Shown: positions 8,896 through 17,328 of the stretch, piece by piece
Numbering within the stretch: position 1 is the first letter of the stretch
Layout of the letters: each line of letters begins with the position of its first letter
Assembly (NCBI GenBank): GCA_036008175.1
Contig: DASYOB010000152.1
Coordinates: forward strand, 1 to 64,000
Reading direction: 5' to 3'
Source: DATARH01 sp036008175
Lineage (GTDB): Bacteria > Pseudomonadota > Alphaproteobacteria > ATCC43930 > CGMCC-115725
Length of the DNA stretch: 64,000 bases
Translations under genes and position numbers: made by a program
Notes under the pieces: generated by a model
The model's database searches: none
Told to the model about the DNA's origin: nothing
Seen by the model: the letters and a program-made list of their open reading frames with translations, nothing else

Positions 8896-10560
8896 TCACG
8901 GAGTGCAGCCGCCAGCGAGCGCGGGCAGGTCCGGCGGCGGGCGGCGCGCTTTTGTCGCTTGTTCGAAGGCGTAGGCAAGGCGCAGCAGCGTCGGCTCGCT
9001 CCAGGCGCGGCCGGCGAAGGTCGCGCCAAGCGGGTAATCGGGCGTGTCCTTGCCGTTGACGCCGCTGACGAAACCGGCCGGCACCTGGACGCTGGGATAA
9101 CCCGCCTTGGCGGCGATCGCCGCGCCGGCAGTGCCGGGGAACAGCACCGCGTCGAGCCGGTGGCGGTCCATATAGGCGTCGAGCCCCTGCCCCCGGCTGG
9201 CGCGCAGATCCGAGGCGCGCGCCGCGGCGTATTCCGGCTCGGAGAGATCGCCCTTTGTCGCCGCGGCGGCGAGAAAGATGTCCTGGCCGAAGCGCAGCGC
9301 CTTGTCGGCATGCGCCTCGTTGAAGGCGATGATGTCGGCGATCGTGCGCATCTCGGTCCCGGCCAACCATTCGGCCAGATAGGCGTCGAGGTCGTGCTTC
9401 AGCTCGTAGACGAAGACGATCGACCGCCGCGCTGGCTCGTTGCGGGTCTTGCTCTCGGGATTGCGGTTGAGGATCGCCATGTCGGTCCCGGGCCCGCCGA
9501 TCCAGCCCTCGGTCGGGATGTTGGCGCGGACGATCGTCGCGCCCTGCGCCTCCAGCGCGGCGACGACCTCGCCCATCGCCGCGGTCGCGCGCGGCCCGAG
9601 TTTGCCGTAATAGACATCGTTGGCCGGGTCGGCGGGGTCGCTGGGCACGCCGATGCGCGCGCCCTTCAGCCCGTCCGCGTCCAGAGAGCTCGTGTAATCG
9701 TCGGGCCGCTGCAGGTCGGCGGTCGCTGGGTCCTGCGGGTCCTTGGCGGCGAGCACGTTCAACAGGATCGCGGCGTCGCGCACCGTACGGGTCAAGGGGC
9801 CCGCGGTATCCTGAGTGTGGGCGATCGGCAGGATGCCGGCGCGGCTGACCAGCCCGACGGTCGGTTTTACGGTCACGAGCCCGTTCTGCGACGCCGGGTT
9901 GAGCAGCGAGCCCGAGGTCTCGGTGCCGATCGCGGCCGCGGCCAGACCGGCCGCGACCGCGACCGCCGAACCCGAGCTCGACCCGCCGGGCGACACGATC
10001 GGCACGCCTTTCCCGTCGACCGTGGGGGCGTACGGGTTGCGGACCTGGCCGCCGAGCGAGCTGTAGCCCGACGGCATGTCGATCGCGAGGATGTTGGCGA
10101 ATTCGGTCAGATTGGCCTTGCCGAGAATCACCGCACCAGCGGCGCGCAGCCGGGCGACGAGCGGCGCGTCTCGTTTCGCGCGTGCCTCGGCCAGCGCGAG
10201 CGAGCCGGCGGTGGTGTGCTGCTGGTCGCCGGTGGCGATGTTGTCCTTGACGAGGATCGGAATGCCGGCGAGCGGTTGCGCAGGGGTCGGCTTTACCCCA
10301 TCCGCCTTGGCGGCGAGCGCAAGTGCCTCGGGGTTGACCTCGCGCACCGAATTAAGCTGCTGCCCGGCGCGGTCGTAGGCCTCGATCCGGGCGAGATAGG
10401 CGCGGGTCAGCGCGCTCGCGGTGGTGCGGCCTTCGGTAAGCGCCTGCTGCAATTCGGCGATCGTCGCGTTCTCGACGCACATGTTCCCCTCCGCGGCCGC
10501 TGCAGGTGCCGCCACCGCCACCAGCAGCGCCATAAGCGGCGCGACGATAGCGGACAGCAT
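8896..10560 (-). CDS. Exported amidase (amidase signature family)
   Basis: Amidase-signature hydrolase cleaving a C-N amide bond, 554 residues from the ATG at 10558-10560. That start gives a classical signal peptide (LSAIVAPLMALLVAVAAPAAAA), so the enzyme should be periplasmic or secreted; the frame stays open to an ATG at 10680 but that would bury the signal. The Ser-cisSer-Lys triad is visible: Lys in ILVKDNIATG, cis-Ser in PGGSSSGSAVAV, and nucleophile in GTETSGSLLNP. Compared with GatA it is longer and has a leader, so it is not part of the tRNA amidotransferase. Substrate unknown. Confidence 0.9.
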   Translation of the reverse strand: MLSAIVAPLMALLVAVAAPAAAAEGNMCVENATIAELQQALTEGRTTASALTRAYLARIEAYDRAGQQLNSVREVNPEALALAAKADGVKPTPAQPLAGIPILVKDNIATGDQQHTTAGSLALAEARAKRDAPLVARLRAAGAVILGKANLTEFANILAIDMPSGYSSLGGQVRNPYAPTVDGKGVPIVSPGGSSSGSAVAVAAGLAAAAIGTETSGSLLNPASQNGLVTVKPTVGLVSRAGILPIAHTQDTAGPLTRTVRDAAILLNVLAAKDPQDPATADLQRPDDYTSSLDADGLKGARIGVPSDPADPANDVYYGKLGPRATAAMGEVVAALEAQGATIVRANIPTEGWIGGPGTDMAILNRNPESKTRNEPARRSIVFVYELKHDLDAYLAEWLAGTEMRTIADIIAFNEAHADKALRFGQDIFLAAAATKGDLSEPEYAAARASDLRASRGQGLDAYMDRHRLDAVLFPGTAGAAIAAKAGYPSVQVPAGFVSGVNGKDTPDYPLGATFAGRAWSEPTLLRLAYAFEQATKARRPPPDLPALAGGCTP

Positions 10561-10752
10561 GCGCGACCGCGATGCCGTTCGCGGTGGCAGCGGTCTGCGG
10601 GACGCTGGAGCAGATCGCCCCGTACCGCAGGTTTCCGCCATGTCCCGCGTTCCAGGCGCGAGACGTTTTCGCCGGTCCAAATTTCAGTCTTCCCTTTTCC
10701 GGAACCTAATCTATTGTTTATGCTTGCATATTCCCGCTAAACTCGAGCGGAA

Positions 10753-10828
10753 AACAGCGACATAACAGCGGGATAGCAGCAGCGAAACAGCGGGATATCG
10801 CCGGCAGAAAGTGGCATAACAGCAAATA
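10753..10828. repeat. Degenerate 11-bp direct repeat cluster
   Basis: The unit AACAGCG(A/G)(C/G)AT begins at 10753, 10764 and 10786, with a weaker match (AACAGCAAAT) at 10818. The first three starts are spaced by 11 and 22 bases, that is, one and two helical turns. It is too short and irregular to be a CRISPR. Phased repeats of this kind can be binding sites, but no protein is implicated. Confidence 0.5.
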
Positions 10829-11026
10829 TCAGAGACAGAAATACAACAATAAGCTTTGCCATTTATCGGTTTCGTTCCGCCCCCGGCGAACCGAGTTTCT
10901 CCCCTGCCGCCCACAGCAAGCCTCTTTCCGCACCGGTCGTGTGTTGCTTGAGATATAACGCGTTGCTAAATAGTCAAGTACGCAATCAATATTTTCTGCG
11001 GCGCCGCAAGCCCGAACCCATAAAGG

Positions 11027-11067
11027 CCCCTCACCCCGGCCTTCTCCCCGCAAGCGGGGAGAGGGAG
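11027..11067. repeat. Dispersed palindromic repeat, family C
   Basis: CCCCTCACCCCGGCC followed by a perfect hairpin TCTCCCCGC-AA-GCGGGGAGA (arms 11043-11051 and 11054-11062). This type of palindrome is common between genes in alphaproteobacteria. It sits just past the stop of the minus-strand deacetylase gene at 11089 and could also act in mRNA 3'-end formation. One copy in the window. Confidence 0.65.
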
Positions 11068-11088
11068 AATAGCGGCGGTTCGCGAACC

Positions 11089-11958
11089 TCAGCGGCGCTG
11101 CGCCAGGTACCAGTCGAGGATCTGCTCGCCGGTCCAGAACAGCACGCCCTCATGCCGGCGAATATGAGCGAGGGCGCCGCGGACGTATTTCAGCCGATGC
11201 GGCGCGCCCATGATGTAGGGGTGCACGACCAAGGCCATGACCCGCGCCGAATGCCGCGCATCGCTGTAGAGTTGGTCGAACTGGTCGACGGCCCGGTCCT
11301 GGTATTCGCTGGCTTTGTGATGCTGGATCAGCATCATCGCGACATCGTTGCACTCCTGGGTATAGGGGAGGTTGACGATCGGCTTGGCGCGCGTTTTCAG
11401 CACCACCGGCTCGTCGTCGAGCACCCAATCGCAGACGTAGTCGTATCCCTCTTCGGCCAGGAGGTCCGGGGTTTCCCAGGTCTCGGTCAGACCGGGGCCG
11501 AGCCAGCCGCGCGGGTTCTTGCCGGTGGCCTCGCGGATCGCCGCCGAGGTCCGGCGGATGACGTCGCGCTCGTCCGCGACCTTCTGCATGTTTTTCTGGC
11601 TGAAGCCGTGGCCAATGAATTCCCAGTTGCGCGCGCGAGCGGCTTCGACGATGGGCTGGTAGCGGGCGATGGCCGAGCCGTTGATCGCCAAGACCGCGGG
11701 AATGCGGAAATCGTCGAACACCTCGAGCATGCGCCAGAACCCGACCCGGTTGCCGTATTCGTGCCAGGCCCAGTTCGGGATGTCGGGCATCGGCGCGCCG
11801 CCGGCCGGCGGGGTCAAGACGGTGCGCGGCATCGTCTCCTTGATGTTCCATTCCTCGACATTGACGATGACCCACAGCGCCAGGCGCGCCCCGCCGGGCA
11901 GCACGAGCGGCTTGCGCTGCGAGATCGGCGAATAATCCAGCCGTTCAATGGGCAGCAT
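11089..11958 (-). CDS. Polysaccharide deacetylase-family protein (paralogue 1)
   Basis: A 289-residue NodB-homology deacetylase of the allantoinase PuuE-like group, cytoplasmic (no leader). Features: LVLPGGARLALWVIVNVE, PDIPNWAWHEYGNRVG, the substrate-loop ARNWEFIGHGFSQ, GWLGPGLTETWETPDLL and a C-terminal HPYIMGAPHRLKY. Its neighbour upstream (12082-12957) is a clear paralogue sharing every one of these blocks, so the pair arose by tandem duplication. A dispersed repeat separates them. The reaction is probably hydrolysis of an amide or N-acyl group on a small heterocycle or ureide rather than chitin; this is inference. Confidence 0.85.
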   Translation of the reverse strand: MLPIERLDYSPISQRKPLVLPGGARLALWVIVNVEEWNIKETMPRTVLTPPAGGAPMPDIPNWAWHEYGNRVGFWRMLEVFDDFRIPAVLAINGSAIARYQPIVEAARARNWEFIGHGFSQKNMQKVADERDVIRRTSAAIREATGKNPRGWLGPGLTETWETPDLLAEEGYDYVCDWVLDDEPVVLKTRAKPIVNLPYTQECNDVAMMLIQHHKASEYQDRAVDQFDQLYSDARHSARVMALVVHPYIMGAPHRLKYVRGALAHIRRHEGVLFWTGEQILDWYLAQRR

Positions 11959-11981
11959 CGGATCGGTCCTTCCCTCGTATC

Positions 11982-12061
11982 GTCATCCCGGCGAAGGCCG
12001 GGATCCATTTGTCAGAGGCACCAGCGACTGAAGGATGGGTCCCGGCCTGCGCCGGGATGAC
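11982..12061. repeat. Dispersed inverted repeat, family A, copy 1
   Basis: An 80-base element bounded by GTCATCCCGGC and its inverse GCCGGGATGAC. Each half forms its own small hairpin (CCCGGC-GAAG-GCCGGG and CCCGGC-CTGC-GCCGGG). A second 80-base copy lies at 32087-32166 with near-identical ends and a different core. Such elements are widespread non-coding repeats in alphaproteobacterial genomes. This copy lies between the two deacetylase paralogues. Confidence 0.85.
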
Positions 12062-12081
12062 GGTTTATAGTTCCCGCGATA

Positions 12082-12957
12082 TCACCCAGCCGGTTTCGCG
12101 GACAAATACCAGTCGAGGATCTCGGCTCCGTTCCAATACAACACGCCGGCGTGGCGGCCGATATGGTCGTAGACTTCTTCCAGGTATTTGATGCGGTGCG
12201 GCTGACCGGAGATGTAGGGGTGGATCGCGATCGCCATGATCTTGGCGCGCTCCTTGCCCTCCTTGTAGAGCCGCTCGAAAGTGTCGATGCAGCGCCGGGT
12301 GAAGTATTCCGACTCGTGGTGCTGCACCAGCATCATCGGGATGTCGTTCAATTCGACCGTATAGGGCAGCGTGACGAGCGGACCGTTGTCGGTGTGGATC
12401 TCGGTCGGTTCGTCGTCATAGACCCAGTCGCCGATGTATTTGATGCCGGCGGCGGCGAGCAGTTCCGGGGTGTCGTAGGTCTGCGTCAGGCCGGGGCCGA
12501 GCCAGCCGACCGGCTTCTTGCCGGTAAACCGCTCGATGACCGCGACCGAGCGCTCGATCATCGCCTTCTGATCCTCGATCAGATGCATCGGCCCCTGCTC
12601 ATAGGCGTGGCCCATGAACTCCCAGCCCGCCTCGTGCGCGGCGCGGGCGACGCGCTCGTAATCCTCGCAGACCCGCGCGTTGATCGACAGCGTTGGGCGG
12701 ATGCGGAGCCGGCGGAACAGCTCGAAGAAACGCCAGACGCCGACCCGCATGCCGTATTCGTGCCAGGCCCAGTTCGGCACGTCGGGCAGCAGCACCTGGC
12801 CGGTCGGCGCCGGCAACACCTGCCGCGCCATTGGCCGCGAAATGTCCCAGAATTCGAGATTGACGATCGGCCATACCACGATGCGCGCGCCGCCCGGCAA
12901 TTTCAGCGGCGGGCGGTCGACAATCGCCGAATAGGGGGCGCGGTCGCGCGGGATCAT
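12082..12957 (-). CDS. Polysaccharide deacetylase-family protein (paralogue 2)
   Basis: A 291-residue paralogue of the gene at 11089-11958, with the same blocks: PNWAWHEYGMRVGVW, GWEFMGHAYEQGPMH, GWLGPGLTQTYDTPELL and HPYISGQPHRIKYL. It is the upstream member of the pair. Its ATG overlaps the stop of the VOC gene by four bases (ATGA at 12954-12957, minus strand), so VOC protein and deacetylase are translationally coupled. Likely substrate class is as for paralogue 1; divergence between the two suggests different substrates or a heteromeric enzyme. Confidence 0.85.
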   Translation of the reverse strand: MIPRDRAPYSAIVDRPPLKLPGGARIVVWPIVNLEFWDISRPMARQVLPAPTGQVLLPDVPNWAWHEYGMRVGVWRFFELFRRLRIRPTLSINARVCEDYERVARAAHEAGWEFMGHAYEQGPMHLIEDQKAMIERSVAVIERFTGKKPVGWLGPGLTQTYDTPELLAAAGIKYIGDWVYDDEPTEIHTDNGPLVTLPYTVELNDIPMMLVQHHESEYFTRRCIDTFERLYKEGKERAKIMAIAIHPYISGQPHRIKYLEEVYDHIGRHAGVLYWNGAEILDWYLSAKPAG

Positions 12958-13439
12958 CCGCCGGTCTCCTTGGCGCGTGGCTTCATCGCTTCGGCGGCGC
13001 GCCGGCCGATCTCCTCGGGTGACACATTCTCAACATGGGTCGAGATGTGCCAGAGGTGCCCGAACGGGTCGACGATCGAGCCGAGCCGGTCGCCGTAGAA
13101 CTGGTTCTCGACGGGCCGTTTCACGGCGGCGCCGGCGGCAATCGCCTTGGCCGCGACCGCATCGACATCCTCGACATAAATGTGAAGTCCGACCGGTGTG
13201 CCGCCAATGGTCAGCGGCGCCAGGGCACCCATCGCGGGATGCTCGTCGGCGAGCATGATCAGCGAGTTGCCGATCTCCAATTCGGCATGGCCGATCTTGC
13301 CGCCCGGCCCATCGAGCCGCATGCGCAGCTTCGCGCCGAAAACCCGCTGATAGAATGCAATCGCAGCAGCGCCGTCGGTGACGATCAGATACGGAGTGAG
13401 GCTCGGATAGCCGTCTGGGACGGGCTTTACCTCAGGCAT
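12954..13439 (-). CDS. VOC family protein (PhnB-like glyoxalase fold)
   Basis: A 161-residue vicinal-oxygen-chelate protein: YLIVTDGAAAIAFYQRVFG, the middle GHAELEIGNSLIMLADE, the second beta-alpha repeat starting VGLHIYVEDVDAVAAKAI and DRLGSIVDPFGHLWHISTH. Start at 13439 has TGGAGG six to eleven bases upstream. The longer open frame upstream is a shadow of the divergent RRM and nicotinamidase genes. The PhnB-like branch includes proteins of unknown substrate; metal-ligand positions (His in GHAE, Glu) appear present. Confidence 0.85.
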   Translation of the reverse strand: MPEVKPVPDGYPSLTPYLIVTDGAAAIAFYQRVFGAKLRMRLDGPGGKIGHAELEIGNSLIMLADEHPAMGALAPLTIGGTPVGLHIYVEDVDAVAAKAIAAGAAVKRPVENQFYGDRLGSIVDPFGHLWHISTHVENVSPEEIGRRAAEAMKPRAKETGG

Positions 13440-13685
13440 TAGGACCTCCAGCCAAGTTTGGCACGGGACGATCGGGGCTCGCGCCTGTTCTCTCCACAAT
13501 GCTGCCCGCCGGCGGATGGTGGCGCAATGGGTCGCATTGCGACCGGCGGATCGCCGTCCTAATTGCAAGGCAGCGTTGCGGCGCGCCGGCACAGGCCGCC
13601 GTTGACGGGGTGGATCCGGCGTCGCACCTTGCGGCCACGCTGGAAGGGCGAAAAGCCGGCAGGGGTTGCCGCGAGAGGCGAGTGG

Positions 13686-14204
13686 ATGTGGGTACGCAAT
13701 AGCAAGGGCAATGTCTTTGTCGGGAATCTTCCGCCCGATTTCTCCGATGAGCGGCTGGCGGAAGCCTTCGACCCGTTCGGCATCGTCCTGAGCGCGGCTG
13801 TGGCGCGCGATCCGAACACCGGGGCGCGGCTGCGCTACGGCTTTGTCGACATCGCCACCGAGCGCGCCGCGACAAAGGCGATCACCGCCCTCGACGGGAC
13901 CGTGGTCGACGGCTGCAAGCTCAACGTTAAGGCGAGCGAAAAAAAGGCCAAGGTGGCAGGCGCCAAGCCGGGGCCCCGGCGGCAGCCGCCACGGCCGCCG
14001 GTGCGCCGCATGCTGACGCGGGAGGCGCCGGAAGCGTCGGCGGCGGCGGAGCCCAGGATGGCGCAGAGCGCGATTGCGCGCGAGCAGGTGGATGCGATCG
14101 AGCCGCCGCCGCGCCGCAACTTCGAGGTCGTGGTCCGGCCGGCACGACGCAGGGCGACGCCGAATTTCCAGGTCGAGCGCCGCGCCCTGCCGCGCCGCGT
14201 CTAA
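13686..14204 (+). CDS. RNA-binding protein with one RRM
   Basis: A 172-residue protein with an N-terminal RNA-recognition motif: RNP2 is VFVGNL (residues 9-14) and RNP1 is RYGFVDIA. The domain is followed by a basic, Pro/Arg-rich disordered tail (RRQPPRPPVRR and RRNFEVVVRPARRR). Bacterial single-RRM proteins of this kind are small cold- or stress-linked RNA binders. ATG at 13686 follows GAGAGGCGAG. The gene is divergent from the VOC operon and convergent with the nicotinamidase. RNA targets unknown. Confidence 0.85.
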   Translation: MWVRNSKGNVFVGNLPPDFSDERLAEAFDPFGIVLSAAVARDPNTGARLRYGFVDIATERAATKAITALDGTVVDGCKLNVKASEKKAKVAGAKPGPRRQPPRPPVRRMLTREAPEASAAAEPRMAQSAIAREQVDAIEPPPRRNFEVVVRPARRRATPNFQVERRALPRRV

Positions 14205-14218
14205 CCGGCGGCGCCCTT

Positions 14219-14854
14219 TCAGGCCGGCATTGACTCGCGCAGTGTGATGCCGGTCTCGCGCATCGTCGCGAGCGCGCGGCCCTGCGAGCCGTCGAGATCG
14301 ATGCCGCGGCAGGCGTCGAGCGCGACGGCGACCTCGAAGCCGGCCTCGCGGGCATCGACAGCGGAAAAGAACACGCAATAATCGAGCGCCAGACCGCAAA
14401 TCGTGATCCGCTCGAAGCCGCGTTCGCGCAAATAGCCGGCGAGGCCGGTCGGAGTACGGCGGTCGTTTTCGCGAAATGCCGAATAGGAATCGATCCCGGG
14501 CCGGTAGCCTTTGCGGATGATCAGCTCGACCTGCGGTACGGCGAGGCCGGGATGGAACTCGGCGCCTTCGGTACCTTGCACGCAATGGTCGGGCCATAGC
14601 GCTTGCCCGCCGTACTCAAACTCAATCGTCTCGAAGGGCTGTCTGCCGGGATGGGCGCTGGCAAAGGAGCGATGCCCAGGCGGGTGCCAGTCCTGGGTCA
14701 TGACAACATGGGCGAAACGCCGCGCCAGGCGGTTGACGACCGGCACGATCTCATCGCCTTGCGGCACGGCAAGCGCGCCGCCGGGGCAGAAATCGTTCTG
14801 CACATCGACGATCAGCAGAAGATCGTGTTCGCCGGGCGAATAGGTCGCGTTCAT
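14219..14854 (-). CDS. pncA: Nicotinamidase (isochorismatase superfamily)
   Basis: Hydrolyses nicotinamide to nicotinate and ammonia in NAD salvage. The 211-residue product starts at 14854, where GGAGG precedes the ATG; upstream in-frame codons are not needed. Catalytic Asp is in LLIVDVQNDFCPGGAL, the Lys in IIRKGYRPG, and the nucleophilic Cys in CGLALDYCV. Zinc ligands Asp-x-His...His appear in TQDWHPPGHRSFA. All of these positions match the PncA group rather than other isochorismatases. Confidence 0.88.
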   Translation of the reverse strand: MNATYSPGEHDLLLIVDVQNDFCPGGALAVPQGDEIVPVVNRLARRFAHVVMTQDWHPPGHRSFASAHPGRQPFETIEFEYGGQALWPDHCVQGTEGAEFHPGLAVPQVELIIRKGYRPGIDSYSAFRENDRRTPTGLAGYLRERGFERITICGLALDYCVFFSAVDAREAGFEVAVALDACRGIDLDGSQGRALATMRETGITLRESMPA

Positions 14855-14927
14855 GCTTGCCTCCGCCGGAGGTGAAGCCTTCGCCCTCATTATCGGCTCG
14901 ATGGAGCCGTTGCGCCAGTCAGCGCCC

Positions 14928-16724
14928 TCAGCCCTCCGCCGGGGCGGCGTCGTCGATGATCAGCTGCACCGCGTCGCCGCCGCGGTAGGTGTCGCGGCGC
15001 AGATGGCCGGCGAGGTGGATCGCCCGCCCGCGCGCGGCGGCGAGAAATTGCCCGAGCGGGCTATCGGCAACTCGGAAGGCGATCGCGGCCAGCCGGCCTT
15101 CACCGAGCACGTCGGCGAGAGCGCAGCGCAGATGTCCGGTTCCAACCGGTTCCACATGCGCCACCCGCACGCCGGGAAAGGCGAAACGCGGCTCGGCATT
15201 GGCCGCGCCGAACGGCGCCAGCGCGTCGATATGGCCGATCAGCCCTGCCTGCGCGCCGGCGGCCGACAGCGCACCGTCGATCGCCAGCTCCGGTACCGGC
15301 GGCGCGCGGTCGAAGCCGTCGCCCAGCCGCTCGGCGAGGAACTCCCGCAATGTCTCGATCTTGTCGGCGGCGACGGTGAAGCCGGCCGCCATCGCGTGGC
15401 CGCCGCCATTGACCAGGAGGCCGGCCTGGCGCGCGGCGATCACAGCAGGCCCGAGCGCCAACCCTGGCACCGACCGGCCCGATCCCTTGCCCGTGCCGTC
15501 GGCGATGGCGACGACGCAGGCCGGCCGCTCGTAGCGCTCCTTCAATCGCGCGGCGACGATGCCGATGACGCCGGGATGCCAGCCCTCGGCCGCGACGAAC
15601 ACCAAGGCCGGGGATTGCGGCGCCGCTTCCACAAGCTCGATCGCCGCTTCGAGCGTCCGCGCCTCGATCTCGCGGCGCTCTTGGTTGTAGCCGTCGAGGC
15701 GCTGCGCCAACTCGGTGGCGAGGACCGGGTCGTCGGTGGAAAGCAGACGGGCGCCGAGGTCGGCGCCGCCGACCCGGCCGCCGGCGTTGACCCGCGGCCC
15801 TAGCACAAAGCCGAGCTGGTAGGCGTCGATCGGGCCATTGGCAGACGCGACCGCGGCGAGAGCTCGAATGCCCGGGTTTGCCATCCGCCGCGCGACGCGT
15901 ATCCCTTGCGCTACAAGCGCGCGATTGAGCCCGTTTAGCGGCACCACATCGCACACCGTGCCGAGCGCGACCAGATCGAGCCATTGCAGCAGATCCGGCT
16001 CGGGACGTGCGCGATACCAGCTGGCCTCGCGCAGGGCGCGGTTCAGCGCGACAACCAGCAGAAACGCTACCCCGACCGCGGCGAGATTGCCGTGCGGGCT
16101 CTCTTCGTCGAGCCGGTTCGGGTTGATCAACGCCAGCGCGCGGGGTAGCGACGGCTCGGTGACGTGATGATCGACGACAATCACATCGAGACCCGTGTCG
16201 GCCGCGGCGGCGAGCGGCTCGTGCGCGGTGGCGCCGCAATCAACCGTGACGACAACCGCAGCTCCCTCGGCTCTGAGGCGCAGCAACGCCGGCGCGTTCG
16301 GGCCGTAGCCCTCGCGCAGCCGATCCGGGACATAGACCGAGGCGCGGGCGCCGACCGCCGCGAAGAAGCGGAACAGCAGCGCCGCCGAGGTGGCGCCGTC
16401 GACATCGTAATCGCCAAAGACGACGATCGGCTCGCCATCGCGGACCGCGCGCACGAGCCGCTCGACCGCCGGCGCCATGTCGCGCAGATGCGCCGGGTCG
16501 GGCAGCTGCTCGCGCAGGCGCGGGGCGAGAAAAAGCGGCGCCTCGGCGGCGCCGATGCCGCGCTGGGCAAGTAAACGGCCGACGATCTCGGGGAGGCCAT
16601 GCTGCGCCGCGATGGCCGCCGCTTCACCGATATCGGCGGCGCGCTCGCGCCAGCGCTTGCCGCAAACCGAGCGCTCGACCCCGAGTAACGTGGCGGCCGG
16701 CCCGCCTAAACCCACGCCGTCCAT
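14928..16724 (-). CDS. recJ: Single-stranded-DNA-specific exonuclease RecJ
   Basis: 5'-3' exonuclease on single-stranded DNA used in recombination and mismatch repair. 598 residues, normal for the family. DHH-phosphoesterase motifs: VFGDYDVDGATSA, VTVDCGA, VIVDHHVTE; DHHA1 motif VNGGGHAMAAGF; then the OB-fold and C-terminal domain. The N terminus (ERSVCGKRWRERA) is typical of alphaproteobacterial RecJ. It lies downstream of glpX and a frameshifted small gene on the same strand; hom-recJ proximity is common in this class. Confidence 0.93.
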   Translation of the reverse strand: MDGVGLGGPAATLLGVERSVCGKRWRERAADIGEAAAIAAQHGLPEIVGRLLAQRGIGAAEAPLFLAPRLREQLPDPAHLRDMAPAVERLVRAVRDGEPIVVFGDYDVDGATSAALLFRFFAAVGARASVYVPDRLREGYGPNAPALLRLRAEGAAVVVTVDCGATAHEPLAAAADTGLDVIVVDHHVTEPSLPRALALINPNRLDEESPHGNLAAVGVAFLLVVALNRALREASWYRARPEPDLLQWLDLVALGTVCDVVPLNGLNRALVAQGIRVARRMANPGIRALAAVASANGPIDAYQLGFVLGPRVNAGGRVGGADLGARLLSTDDPVLATELAQRLDGYNQERREIEARTLEAAIELVEAAPQSPALVFVAAEGWHPGVIGIVAARLKERYERPACVVAIADGTGKGSGRSVPGLALGPAVIAARQAGLLVNGGGHAMAAGFTVAADKIETLREFLAERLGDGFDRAPPVPELAIDGALSAAGAQAGLIGHIDALAPFGAANAEPRFAFPGVRVAHVEPVGTGHLRCALADVLGEGRLAAIAFRVADSPLGQFLAAARGRAIHLAGHLRRDTYRGGDAVQLIIDDAAPAEG

Positions 16725-16870
16725 GCGCCATCGTCACTGGGGCTGTGGCGGAGGTCCAGGGTGATGGCTGGCGCATTGGCGGCAGCCGGCTTTCGTGTTT
16801 GAGAGAACGGCCCGTTTTGTTGGGCCCCGGAGAATCGGTTCCCCGCCGATATGCGCGCCGCGATTTGGTG

Positions 16871-17298
16871 CTATTCCGGGATCAGGTCCAGAACCGTTTC
16901 GCCGTTATGCAACCGTTCCGACAAAACGGTGTGAAATTGCTTCAGCCATTGGGCCATCGCTTCCGGCGTTTTGGTTGGCTTGGCCCCCTCGTATTCGCCG
17001 GAAATAAAGTCCATCCGGGCCCGGATGTTTTGCACTTCGACACCGCCGAACGGATAATCGAACAGCGGGTCGAAGTAAAACCTGAAAGAGCCTGTCCCTG
17101 TTGTCGGCTTCAGCCGAATTCTTTGGATTTCTTCCAACCAATTCCGCAATTCGCGTTCGAAATGCGCCTGCAACTCGGAGGAGAAATCAAAGCGACTAGC
17201 TTGACCAGGTGCTGATTTACCGGCCGCGCCATGCCAATAATGATGTCGCGAGCGACCTTTTGCGGATAGGCCATCTCCATTACGGAATCGAGCCTCAT
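16871..17298 (-). pseudogene. Frameshifted small gene, unknown function
   Basis: Two minus-strand frames join into one plausible protein of about 140 residues. The first runs from ATG at 17298 (MRLDSVMEMAYPQKV and on to NQHLVKLVAL). The second continues from about 17188 as DFSSELQAHFERELRNWLEEI and ends DLIPE at 16871. The second frame has no good start of its own and its upstream part stays open without an ATG. A single base missing in the run around GCTTTGATTTC (about 17185-17195) would restore the reading frame. It lies 30 bases after glpX on the same strand. Either a recent pseudogene or a sequencing indel; no family recognised. Confidence 0.55.
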
Positions 17299-17328
17299 CG
17301 AAAAGTCACCATAAGACCCGATTGCAGC

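Larger units (their letters stand above)
10561..11088. other. Gene-free, AT-richer region
   Basis: About 530 bases without a convincing gene, lying upstream of the amidase and downstream of the deacetylase gene. The part 10680-11010 is visibly richer in A and T than the surrounding DNA and contains a degenerate 11-base repeat and, at its right end, a palindromic repeat. Short open frames on both strands here lack ribosome sites and conserved-looking sequence. Confidence 0.6.

Noticed and set aside
8887..10740. Long plus-strand frame (617 codons) across the amidase gene
   Set aside because: It is antisense to the amidase, rich in Arg/Ala/Gly from GC-biased codons and has no recognisable motif.
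10753..10828. Possible CRISPR-like array
   Set aside because: Repeat units are only 11 bases and irregular, with no uniform spacers and no cas genes in the window.
10711..10914. Small minus-strand frame in the AT-rich island
   Set aside because: Translates through the 11-bp repeats into low-complexity sequence; no ribosome site.
13524..13540. Palindrome GCAATG/CATTGC between the VOC and RRM genes as an operator
   Set aside because: Six-base arms are expected by chance in a window this size and nothing else supports a regulatory role.
12954..14597. Extending the VOC gene upstream to a 547-residue protein
   Set aside because: The upstream part is antisense to the RRM and nicotinamidase genes; the ATG at 13439 has a good ribosome site.
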